From assembly GCA_021826795.1 (NCBI GenBank), contig JAKAYM010000030.1:1-15093 (forward strand): DNA of 15,093 nucleotides, in the 5' to 3' direction. A model generated the notes under the pieces. That model was not told the DNA's origin and ran no database searches. It saw only the letters and a list, made by a program, of their open reading frames with translations. Shown here one piece after another: positions 7,530-14,086 of the stretch (position 1 is its first letter; each line of letters begins with the position of its first letter). A program made the translations under genes and the position numbers. This stretch comes from Thermoplasmata archaeon. GTDB lineage: Archaea > Thermoplasmatota > Thermoplasmata > Thermoplasmatales > Thermoplasmataceae.

Positions 7530-7909
7530 ATAAGATAGGAATAGCGCACATATACGCATCACAAAATAATACAATAATACTTATTACAGACCAGACAGGC
7601 TCCGAAACAATCGCTAAATCAACAGGTGGGATGGTTGTGAAAAACGACAGGGAGGAGTCCAGCCCGTATGCAGCAATGAAAGCTTCGGATATAATCACGG
7701 AAAAACTCAGGGAGAAGGAAATTACTGACCTCATAATAAGGGTAAGAGCACCAGGTGGCAGCATGTCCAGAATACCGGGCCCGGGTGCTCAGTCTGCAAT
7801 AAGAACACTTTCCAGGGCAGGATTCAAAATACTCAGAATAGAGGAGGTAACACCAACTCCTCATGATGGTACCAAGAAGAAAGGCGGGAAGAGAGGAAGG
7901 AGAGTTTAA
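7526..7909 (+). CDS. rps11: 30S ribosomal protein uS11
   Basis: The 127-aa protein is uS11 of the small-subunit platform near the E site. The motifs [17 protein letters not shown] and [16 protein letters not shown] are conserved, as is the basic C-terminus [18 protein letters not shown]. Its ATG overlaps the rps4 stop by 4 nt, and rpoD follows after 2 nt, so translation is probably coupled along the operon. Confidence 0.96.
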   Translation: MNKIGIAHIYASQNNTIILITDQTGSETIAKSTGGMVVKNDREESSPYAAMKASDIITEKLREKEITDLIIRVRAPGGSMSRIPGPGAQSAIRTLSRAGFKILRIEEVTPTPHDGTKKKGGKRGRRV

Positions 7910-7911
7910 TC

Positions 7912-8724
7912 ATGCTCAAAATTGTTGAATTGAAGGATAATTTTATAAGATTTTCAGTAGACGGGATTACTCCTGGTATGGCTAATTCAATTAGGCGTAC
8001 TCTGATTAACGATATTCCTAAGCTTGCCATAGAAAATGTTATTTTTCATCATGGGGAAATCCGAGATGCTGATGGAAATGTATATGATTCTTCACTTCCC
8101 CTATTTGATGAGGTACTGGCTTCGAGGCTAGGATTAATTCCATTAAAAACCGATTTATCATTAAATTTTAGAGATCAATGCACCTGCGAGGGGAAAGGAT
8201 GCGATTTATGTACCGCAACCTATTCTATAAACAAACTGGGCCCAGGCACAGTGTATTCATCAGATATAATCCCTGTTAATAATCCCGACCTTAAAACAAC
8301 TGACCCTCTAATACCTATTATTGAACTCAAAAAAAGTCAGGCAGTTCTGGTAACGTGTGAAGCCATACTGGGCAGAGGTGCAGAACATGCCAAATGGCAG
8401 GTGACCTCAGGAGTATCGTATAAATACCACAGAAATTTCCATGTCAATAAAGGCGTGATGGAAAACTGGGAATTCTACAAAGAAACATGCCCTAAATCAG
8501 TAGTAAGTGAAAACGAGAATACTATAGTTTTTACAGATGATGTACCCTGCAGTTATTTATCTCAGCTAATGGAACGTGATGGTGTGGTAGTTGAGGAGGA
8601 TGAAAGCAAATACATTTTTAAATTTGAAACAGACGGATCATTAAGTGCAGTTGATACTTTGAAATATGCTCTCAAGAGATTGCCTGAAAGATTTATAATA
8701 CTCACGGAAAGCCTTTCGGATTAA
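7912..8724 (+). CDS. rpo3: DNA-directed RNA polymerase subunit Rpo3 (D)
   Basis: The 270-aa protein is the archaeal counterpart of bacterial alpha and eukaryotic Rpb3, part of the Rpo3/Rpo11/Rpo10/Rpo12 assembly platform. The dimerisation motif [10 protein letters not shown] (about 22-31) is typical, and the C-terminal part ([10 protein letters not shown]) completes it. A metal-binding loop Cys90-X-Cys92-X4-Cys97-X2-Cys100 resembles the Rpb3 zinc loop. Many archaeal Rpo3 proteins also carry a ferredoxin-like Fe-S domain at about residues 170-220. Here only Cys193 and Cys213 remain in that region, so the cluster is probably absent. It is the last gene in the operon in this window. Confidence 0.95.
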   Translation: MLKIVELKDNFIRFSVDGITPGMANSIRRTLINDIPKLAIENVIFHHGEIRDADGNVYDSSLPLFDEVLASRLGLIPLKTDLSLNFRDQCTCEGKGCDLCTATYSINKLGPGTVYSSDIIPVNNPDLKTTDPLIPIIELKKSQAVLVTCEAILGRGAEHAKWQVTSGVSYKYHRNFHVNKGVMENWEFYKETCPKSVVSENENTIVFTDDVPCSYLSQLMERDGVVVEEDESKYIFKFETDGSLSAVDTLKYALKRLPERFIILTESLSD

Positions 8725-8793
8725 GATTTTAATACATTTTAATTATCATCTCAAATAAATATATATAATCATGATTATTATTCAATGGAAAGT

Positions 8794-8857
8794 ATTATGC
8801 TGAGTGTTATATTTCTATAAAAATATGTATTTAGAATTCTACTAGCACCAGCATAAT
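8794..8857. repeat. Hairpin-forming inverted repeat downstream of rpoD
   Basis: The arms attatgctg (8794-8802) and cagcataat (8849-8857) are perfectly inverted. With one bulged A the stem extends by GTG/CAC to about 12 bp, leaving a loop of roughly 39 nt. It could be a structured 3' end of the rpoD transcript or part of a decayed mobile element that ends at the TTAC at 8882. Confidence 0.4.
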
Positions 8858-8881
8858 TTTAATTTAAAAAGGTGTTAGGTT

Positions 8882-8938
8882 TTACAAATCAATATACCAG
8901 AAAGAAAGCCACTGAGTTTACTGTGTGGATTAATTTCG
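8882..8938 (+). mobile_element. Orphan IS200/IS605-type left end (solo copy)
   Basis: These 57 nt match 14684-14740 upstream of tnpB with 7 mismatches (about 88% identity by eye). Both copies keep the parts needed for single-strand transposition by a TnpA of the IS608 type: the target tetranucleotide TTAC (8882-8885), the AAAG guide (8905-8908) directly against the hairpin foot, and the CCAC/GTGG stem (8909-8912 and 8925-8928). Three of the mismatches fall in the hairpin loop and none in the stem, target or guide. No transposase or TnpB frame follows. It is either a decayed insertion or the left end of a short non-autonomous element. Confidence 0.65.
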
Positions 8939-9030
8939 GGAATCAGATAATATAAATTCAATAAATAATTAATTTTTGAAATATTATCAGAACCCGCTAG
9001 TGGCATGATTTTTCATAAACTGCTCTGCCT

Positions 9031-9060
9031 CCTGAATTTTAAAAGAAACATTAAATCAGG
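9031..9060. repeat. Hairpin; candidate right end of a short element or terminator of the TauE-like gene
   Basis: The arms cctgaattttaa (9031-9042) and ttaaatcagg (9051-9060) form a stem of 10 bp with two single-base bulges and an 8-nt loop. On the plus strand it is followed 13 nt later by TCAA (9074-9077), the right cleavage tetranucleotide of IS608-like elements. On the minus strand it lies 38 nt past the stop of the TauE-like gene and could be a terminator. The expected guide next to the hairpin foot was not seen. Confidence 0.35.
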
Positions 9061-9098
9061 AATTAATAGTATGTCAATAAAATGATAATATGTAATAT

Positions 9099-9956
9099 TC
9101 AGTATCCTAGTAGAAAGAAAATGTGAAGTAGCGCGGGGAACGATTCGTATGCCACGTATATTCCCACAAGGATAATGATTATTGAAAATACTTTTCTTAA
9201 ATCTCCCTTTCTTCCTCCCAAATTTACGGATAGTCTTGTGCCAAGAAAACCCCCGAATATTCCCCCAATAACATAAACTATTGCAACAAGAACGAGTACA
9301 TCCCCGATTATTCCACTATTTATATACTGTAGTCCTGGAGCAACCATGGCATATCTTATTGCTGTAACAACACCGAAAGTGCCCACAGCTAGAAGTGATG
9401 TGCCGATAGCCATACTTATTTTCACTTTTGAAGATGCTAATAATCCAGGAACGATTAAAAAGCCTCCGCCGATTCCAAAAAATCCAGAGGCAAATCCAAC
9501 AATCAAAGAATATGCTGAAACTTTATCGTATTTTGTCATTTTTGCCCTTTCTTTGCAATCTTCATCCGGTACCGCCCTGCACTTGCTTATGTACATATAA
9601 ACTCCTATCACTATCATTAGCATGGAAAAAAAGAATAGAAGTTCCCCGCCTTTTATGATAAGACCTAGGGTAGAACCTATTAGTACACCTATAATGCCCA
9701 CAAGTGCGAATACACCGCCTAGCTTTATATTTGCATTTTTCTTTTTAAGATGCTGCATAAAATTTATATAAGCTGTAATACCTACAGCAAGAGCCGTTGT
9801 TCCTATGGCTAGATGTGGGTGGTTTATCCCAACAAAATAAATGAATAAAGGAACAGCGAGTATAGAACCGCCACCGCCTATAAGCCCTAAGCTGAAACCA
9901 ACAGCGACCCCGGAAACGATAGCCAGAATATATTGAAGTATTGTTATATCTATCAT
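9099..9956 (-). CDS. TauE/SafE family membrane permease (putative sulfite/organosulfonate or anion exporter)
   Basis: The 285-aa protein is an integral membrane protein with about eight hydrophobic helices in two halves. Each half opens with the family's glycine-rich motif: GLIGGGGSILAVPLF (about 24-38) and GFFGIGGGFLIVPGLL (about 158-173). TauE/SafE proteins move sulfite, sulfoacetate or other small anions across the membrane. The substrate cannot be read from this sequence. A cysteine pair lies in the central cytoplasmic-type loop (CRAVPDEDC). The ATG at 9956 has a ribosome binding site (gaggtatt) just upstream. The HTH/ACT gene lies 107 nt upstream on the same strand and may be co-expressed. 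Confidence 0.85.
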   Translation of the reverse strand: MIDITILQYILAIVSGVAVGFSLGLIGGGGSILAVPLFIYFVGINHPHLAIGTTALAVGITAYINFMQHLKKKNANIKLGGVFALVGIIGVLIGSTLGLIIKGGELLFFFSMLMIVIGVYMYISKCRAVPDEDCKERAKMTKYDKVSAYSLIVGFASGFFGIGGGFLIVPGLLASSKVKISMAIGTSLLAVGTFGVVTAIRYAMVAPGLQYINSGIIGDVLVLVAIVYVIGGIFGGFLGTRLSVNLGGRKGDLRKVFSIIIILVGIYVAYESFPALLHIFFLLGY

Positions 9957-9958
9957 TT

Positions 9959-9968
9959 AATACCTCAT
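9959..9968 (-). promoter_or_regulatory. Ribosome binding site of the TauE-like gene
   Basis: On the minus strand gaggtatt precedes the ATG at 9956 by a few bases. A TATA-like tttata lies about 25-30 nt further upstream (near 9986-9993), which suggests a short leader and a promoter of its own within the 107-nt gap. Confidence 0.4.
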
Positions 9969-10063
9969 AAGTATTGCAACTCCCTATAAATACATTATTC
10001 ACAGAGAAATAAAAAAATTCATAATACTGGAAAACTTTAGATAATAATGAATGGATATGACTT

Positions 10064-10630
10064 TTAATTTTCGTGCAGAAGATTGCTAAGATGGTACAGT
10101 GCCTTTCCTGCATTAGAATTATCTATAACTATCCAGATTTCAGTGTTTAACCTGTAAATATTAGTGAATTTTATCCCGTATGTCATGAGGTAATCGGTAA
10201 TTAAAAGTGTAAGTCCAGGTGTGAATGATGACTCCTTGGGGAGGATGATTTTGATCAGGGCTATCTTGCTCTGCTGATTTCCGGTATTTGCTATGCATAT
10301 ATAAATATTTGATTCTTTCATAACCAGAATGGTATTATCCGGTATTTTTTTTATATCATCAAAATAAAGAATGCTGTACTCATATTCTATAGTAAGAGAT
10401 GATTTTTTCAGTATTCCCAGATCATCTGTATATTCAGGTTTTTCTGTTTTCATGTTGGCGAGTACCTTTACAATAGTATTGAATTTTACTGTTTTGCCGG
10501 TCATAGTCTCAACTTTATCCCTTATATTTTCAGCTACCTTGGTATAATTGCATAATCCGCTGGAAATGACCATAGAATAAATAAGATTATTACTTACTAT
10601 TACTTTTACCGAATCAGAGATTTTTGTCAT
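10064..10630 (-). CDS. Uncharacterised protein with N-terminal helical/HTH-like region and C-terminal ACT-like domain
   Basis: The 188-aa protein has no enzyme motifs. Residues about 10-62 (SSGLCNYTKVAENI, then GKTVKFNTIVKVLANM) resemble the small helical, possibly DNA-binding module of archaeal proteins that pair it with ACT domains. Residues about 100-185 look like an ACT fold. The segment FTPGLTLLITDYLMTYGIKF has the typical pattern of a strand, a helix start after PG, and a second strand, followed by EIWIVIDNSNAGKALYHL. ACT domains usually sense amino acids or other small ligands, so a ligand-responsive regulator is plausible but unproven. A TATA-like box near 10649-10658 lies about 25 nt before the ATG, suggesting a leaderless start. 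The TauE-like permease follows on the same strand. Confidence 0.6.
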   Translation of the reverse strand: MTKISDSVKVIVSNNLIYSMVISSGLCNYTKVAENIRDKVETMTGKTVKFNTIVKVLANMKTEKPEYTDDLGILKKSSLTIEYEYSILYFDDIKKIPDNTILVMKESNIYICIANTGNQQSKIALIKIILPKESSFTPGLTLLITDYLMTYGIKFTNIYRLNTEIWIVIDNSNAGKALYHLSNLLHEN

Positions 10631-10755
10631 AAAACATCATTATATTAACATATAAATTCATTGCCATTGAAAATATACTATTATATGCATATTCATGATT
10701 ATTGGGACCATAGGACAGTGGATTAATCATTTTACTGATTTGAAATACAAGCATA

Positions 10756-10767
10756 AAATTAATTAAA
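10756..10767 (+). promoter_or_regulatory. TATA-like box for nadK
   Basis: The sequence aaattaattaaa lies about 40 nt before the ATG at 10801, leaving a leader of roughly 10-15 nt that carries the ribosome binding site ggtg at 10792-10795. Confidence 0.4.
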
Positions 10768-10800
10768 CGCAAACGAATAGATGAGATTATTGGTGTATAA

Positions 10801-11616
10801 ATGAAAATAGGTATTATTGCAAGAATTAATTGCCATTCATGCATAAGAATAGCGAAAAGAATACTGGAAATTATACCTCCATCATGGGAAATAATACTTG
10901 AAGACAAGCTTGCAAGGTCCCTGAACAGGAAAGGCACCAATTTCAAGAACATTGATGCTGATATAATAATAGTAATAGGAGGTGACGGAACCATTCTAAG
11001 AACGGCACAGCTTTCCCAGGGCAAAATACTGGGCATCAATGTGGGAGGATTGGGGTTCTTATCGGAAGTAGAGATAGGCAATATAGAAGAATCTGTTCAC
11101 AACCTTATCAACGGAAATTATAGAACTTACGATGTTATGAAGCTCGAAGTTTATATAAACGATAAACTCTTTGGTACTGGGATCAATGATGTAGTAATAC
11201 ATACTGCTAGAATATCCAAAATCAGAAAATTCAGTGTGTATATAGATGATCGTTTCATGGAAAACACAAGTGCAGATGGTGTTATTGTTGCCACGCCAAT
11301 AGGCTCTACATCCTATTCATACAGCGCCGGTGGGCCAATACTTATCCCCTCATTGAAGGCCATGGTAATATCATATATAGCACCGTTCGGATCAAGGCTC
11401 AGGCCAATAGTATGCCCCGATACGGGAAAAATATCAATAAAAATTATAGGTAAATACAGTTCCCTGGTAATAATAGATGGGCAGAGAGAAGCGGTTGTCA
11501 ATGGAAATGATCGTATAGATATAAAAGTATCCAGTGAGAAGTTAACTTTCATAGAACTGAAAAATTCATTTTATGACAGGTTAAGGGAGAAATTGATAAA
11601 AGATGTGGTTAATTAG
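10801..11616 (+). CDS. nadK: NAD kinase
   Basis: The 271-aa protein phosphorylates NAD to NADP with ATP or polyphosphate. The diagnostic GGDGT motif is at 60-64, with Asp62 as the catalytic residue. It is followed by the glycine-rich NVGGLGFLSE strand, the INDVVIH segment that contacts NAD, and TPIGSTSY (165-172) with SAGGPI. Length is typical of archaeal enzymes. It is the first gene of a two-gene unit and its end overlaps the JAMM gene by 14 nt. A ribosome binding site, ggtg, precedes the ATG by 5 nt. Confidence 0.95.
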   Translation: MKIGIIARINCHSCIRIAKRILEIIPPSWEIILEDKLARSLNRKGTNFKNIDADIIIVIGGDGTILRTAQLSQGKILGINVGGLGFLSEVEIGNIEESVHNLINGNYRTYDVMKLEVYINDKLFGTGINDVVIHTARISKIRKFSVYIDDRFMENTSADGVIVATPIGSTSYSYSAGGPILIPSLKAMVISYIAPFGSRLRPIVCPDTGKISIKIIGKYSSLVIIDGQREAVVNGNDRIDIKVSSEKLTFIELKNSFYDRLREKLIKDVVN

Positions 11617-11965
11617 GGAACGCACCCTGAAAATGATAATGGAGGCTTCAAAGGATTCATATCCAAATGAATTCGGAGCCCTCCTACGGGCGGAAAACAA
11701 TATTATCTATGAAATAGCCATGCTTCCCGGTACCATAAGTGGAAATGTGCATGTCATATTTCAGGCATATTCCATACCCATTGATTTCAGCTACGTCGGA
11801 TCTGTTCATTCCCATCCTTCTGGAAACACACATCCTTCTGACGCAGACCTCCATATGTTTTCCAATACAGGTCCGGTACATATAATAGTAGGTTATCCGT
11901 ATAACTTGAATAACTATTCAGCTTATAATAGAAATGGAGACCCATTGAAACTTGAAATTATTTAA
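11603..11965 (+). CDS. JAMM/MPN+ (Mov34) metalloprotease, possible desampylase
   Basis: The 120-aa protein is a minimal JAMM domain. It has the catalytic Glu23 (NEFGALL) and the full zinc motif HxHx7Sx2D: His69, His71, Ser79 and Asp82 in SVHSHPSGNTHPSDAD. Archaeal single-domain JAMM enzymes remove ubiquitin-like SAMP proteins from lysines, and relatives process sulfur-carrier proteins. Either role is possible here; no ubiquitin-like or E1-like gene is in view. Its start lies inside nadK (14-nt overlap), so translation is probably coupled. All active-site residues are present, so it should be active. Confidence 0.88.
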   Translation: MWLIRERTLKMIMEASKDSYPNEFGALLRAENNIIYEIAMLPGTISGNVHVIFQAYSIPIDFSYVGSVHSHPSGNTHPSDADLHMFSNTGPVHIIVGYPYNLNNYSAYNRNGDPLKLEII

Positions 11966-12006
11966 CTTGAAAGCGGTAGGCTCCATGTGTTAGTCTGTAG
12001 AGGAAG

Positions 12007-13029
12007 TCACGTTTTATAGCGAAGTATACCACAGTAACCACCGAACTGCTTTATAATTTCTCCTGAATCGGTATAATCGCTTATTACGTGTACATTGACA
12101 CCGTTTATCTGTGAAAGAAGACTTCTGGTCTCAGGGTCCCTGAATTTTGATTCTGATATGAGCAGCTCTCCGATCATATTTAGTGTAGCATATTTTATTA
12201 TCTCATCATAGCCATAAACGCTCAATCCAGTTTTATTCAGGTTTTTGAGGAATGACTGTATGAGCTTTTCATCTCCGGCTAACCTTGCTCCTTTCAAAAT
12301 CTCCTCTGATTTTTTTTCTGCCATGAATTCATATATGCCTCTCTTCCCTGAATCGGTTTCTGCTATATCGTATACCGTTATCTCCTTGAAGAAGGGATCA
12401 TTTTTAATCCTTTCATACAACTTTGCATGCTCGAAACCTGGGCCAATAACTATAATTGTTGAAATACTTCTTATATTCTTTAGTGTTTGGATGATTTCAT
12501 TGTGATATCCGGAATCACTGGCTTTTGACTCATAGTCCTTACCGGGCTTTCCTGATACTATTTCACCTATGTCCTGTATACCATATGATTTAAGGAGGGC
12601 GACAGTACACGATTCATCGTCCAGTGAGGCAAACACTACTGTATTTTTATAATAATTATCTATAGACTCCTTTAGTAATCCATATTCTTCTTCGTTTAAT
12701 TCCTTTACCAAGGTAATTTCATCGTCCACGCCTATCATAACTGACTGATGGCTTCCGGTGTTTTCACCTTCCACTATTTCTCCAAGGATTTTCAGATTAT
12801 CTGTGTATGGCAAGAAATCCACCTTTTCTATTTTTAGCTTTATCCTGATTTTCTTCCTTTCCACTGATTTAGACCTTGTCATATCTGCGTTCTGTTCCTG
12901 CCTTCTGAATACAGAGGTAATAATGATGTCATTTTCTGCAATTATATTTTTCAGGTACCATAGATCATCAATAGTGTTTATCAATAATACTATTCGCAAA
13001 TTTTTCCTGTCGTCCTCTATAATTTTCAA
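12007..13029 (-). CDS. pelA: Pelota (Dom34) mRNA surveillance factor
   Basis: The 340-aa protein is archaeal Pelota, which enters stalled ribosomes with aEF1A and helps split them with ABCE1 (no-go decay and ribosome rescue). It begins as family members do (MKIIEDDRKN, then INTIDDLWYLKNII). Domain A runs to about residue 130, with RSKSVERKKIRIKLKIEKVDF and the GSHQS segment. The central eRF1-like domain (about 133-255) and the C-terminal domain (about 260-340) follow. The central domain lacks a GGQ tripeptide, as expected for Pelota. The start is a TTG at 13029; no in-frame ATG fits, and the N-terminus matches the family from that point. It lies 30 nt after the Mut7-C nuclease gene on the same strand, so it is probably the last gene of that operon. 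Confidence 0.92.
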   Translation of the reverse strand: MKIIEDDRKNLRIVLLINTIDDLWYLKNIIAENDIIITSVFRRQEQNADMTRSKSVERKKIRIKLKIEKVDFLPYTDNLKILGEIVEGENTGSHQSVMIGVDDEITLVKELNEEEYGLLKESIDNYYKNTVVFASLDDESCTVALLKSYGIQDIGEIVSGKPGKDYESKASDSGYHNEIIQTLKNIRSISTIIVIGPGFEHAKLYERIKNDPFFKEITVYDIAETDSGKRGIYEFMAEKKSEEILKGARLAGDEKLIQSFLKNLNKTGLSVYGYDEIIKYATLNMIGELLISESKFRDPETRSLLSQINGVNVHVISDYTDSGEIIKQFGGYCGILRYKT

Positions 13030-13059
13030 TATAGGTTTATTTAAATTGAATTAAAAAAC

Positions 13060-13506
13060 TTAGCCTTCCAGTATCGAGTTTATCTCCAGCAATATTTTAA
13101 GGTAATGGCTCCCATTCCAGTAATATTTGTCACAGTATTTACAATATTTTACGGTGCTGAATCTTAATTTTACCGCCAGGAATTCAGGAGGCATCATATC
13201 GGAATTAATGCCCTCTAACAGTGAGTTACACATGGGGCAGCGGGAAAAGAATAAACTCCTATTTGGCGGAAACAGCCCTGCTATCTGTTTGATCTGTAAT
13301 TTGAAATCAGGACTGTCAAGGAAAATAGATTTGCTGTATCTCCGGTAAAATTCATAATCGCGTGTCAACAGTATTCTATCTTCTTCAATGCATTTCCTGA
13401 GTATTTCGGTATCACTTTTACATTGAGGGTACAGTGTATCATATCCCATTATACGCATCCATTTGCATGTTTTGCCAACCATATGGTCAGCCATGAATCT
13501 AGGCAT
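13060..13506 (-). CDS. Mut7-C (PIN-like) RNase domain protein with zinc ribbon
   Basis: The 148-aa protein matches the Mut7-C family (formerly DUF82). It has the N-terminal FMADHMVGKTCKWMRIMGYDT segment with acidic Asp7, an acidic patch around Asp32 (KSDTEIL) and LLTRD with Asp50. This is the layout of a PIN-like metal-dependent ribonuclease. The C-terminal zinc ribbon uses Cys90, Cys93, Cys122 and Cys125 (CPMC, CKYC) and ends with the conserved KYYWNGSHY. The ATG at 13506 overlaps the ubiX stop by 8 nt and is preceded by a strong ribosome binding site (ggtggaggg). It sits between ubiX and pelA. Being next to Pelota makes a role in mRNA or rRNA turnover plausible. Confidence 0.85.
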   Translation of the reverse strand: MPRFMADHMVGKTCKWMRIMGYDTLYPQCKSDTEILRKCIEEDRILLTRDYEFYRRYSKSIFLDSPDFKLQIKQIAGLFPPNRSLFFSRCPMCNSLLEGINSDMMPPEFLAVKLRFSTVKYCKYCDKYYWNGSHYLKILLEINSILEG

Positions 13507-14053
13507 CCCTCCACCTTGAGGATAAATTATTTTTAATACCGGATAGGTCCAGTATCCTGGAAACGATAAAATTGATAAGATCGTCCATTGTTGAAGGTTT
13601 ATGGTAATATCCGGGTATGGCAGGTGAAACTATAACATTATCCCGTGAAAGTTTCAGCATGTTTTCAAGCATAATCGTGCTGAGTGGCATCTCCCTGGGC
13701 ACAATTATAAATTTTCTTCTCTCCTTAAGCGCAACCGCTGCTACCCTTGTTATCAATGTATCCGATATACCGGAAGATATCTTTCCAAGTGTTGATGACG
13801 AACAGGGTATAATCACAAATGTTGAAAATAAAAAACTACCGGAACTTATTCTGGCTGCGATGTCGTTATCATTATAAACATAAGTTGCAAGACTTCTGAT
13901 ATAATCAAGACTGTAACCTGTTTCCAGCGACATGACCTTTTTTGCACTCTCAGATATTATCAGGTGAACTTCAAGACCCTTTAGATTTTCCAGAAATCTG
14001 ACAGCAAGTACGGTACCCGAGGCACCTGTGATGCCGACAACTATTTTTTCCAT
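13499..14053 (-). CDS. ubiX: Flavin prenyltransferase UbiX/Pad1
   Basis: The 184-aa flavoprotein joins dimethylallyl phosphate to FMN to make prenylated FMN, the cofactor of UbiD-type decarboxylases. Motifs are GITGASG (7-13), IPCSSSTLG (82-90), ALKERR (108-113), VPREMPL (118-124) and the C-terminal PAIPGYYHKP (144-153). I place the start at the ATG at 14053 (MEKIVVGITGASG). A frame continues 21 codons further upstream, but families start here and a TATA-like box at 14078-14086 lies about 29 nt before this ATG. Normal length for UbiX. No UbiD lies in the window. The Mut7-C nuclease gene overlaps the stop. Confidence 0.93.
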   Translation of the reverse strand: MEKIVVGITGASGTVLAVRFLENLKGLEVHLIISESAKKVMSLETGYSLDYIRSLATYVYNDNDIAARISSGSFLFSTFVIIPCSSSTLGKISSGISDTLITRVAAVALKERRKFIIVPREMPLSTIMLENMLKLSRDNVIVSPAIPGYYHKPSTMDDLINFIVSRILDLSGIKNNLSSRWRDA

Positions 14054-14077
14054 ACATAACAAATATGGTGTTATATG

Positions 14078-14086
14078 ATATTTATT
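14078..14086 (-). promoter_or_regulatory. TATA-like box for the ubiX-Mut7C-pelA operon
   Basis: On the minus strand this reads aataaatat, about 29 nt before the ATG at 14053. It fits a leaderless ubiX transcript and partly overlaps the 3' end of the surface-protein gene, whose stop is at 14082. Confidence 0.4.

Larger units (their letters stand above)
8725..9098. other. Non-coding stretch after rpoD with mobile-element remnants
   Basis: This 374-nt region between rpoD and the TauE-like gene has no credible coding frame. It contains a bulged hairpin (8794-8857), an orphan copy of the IS200/IS605-type left end seen at 14684 (8882-8938) and a second hairpin (9031-9060), each described separately. 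T-rich tracts at 8725-8745 may terminate the ribosomal operon. Confidence 0.65.

Noticed and set aside
7360..7764. Open frame of 134 codons antisense to rps4/rps11
   Set aside because: It covers highly conserved ribosomal genes and resembles no protein family.
10695..10766. Small plus-strand frame of 23 codons upstream of nadK
   Set aside because: No ribosome binding site, no recognisable sequence, and it overlaps the probable nadK promoter.
13617..13877. Plus-strand frame of 86 codons inside ubiX
   Set aside because: Complementary to the conserved UbiX core, with no promoter or ribosome binding site.
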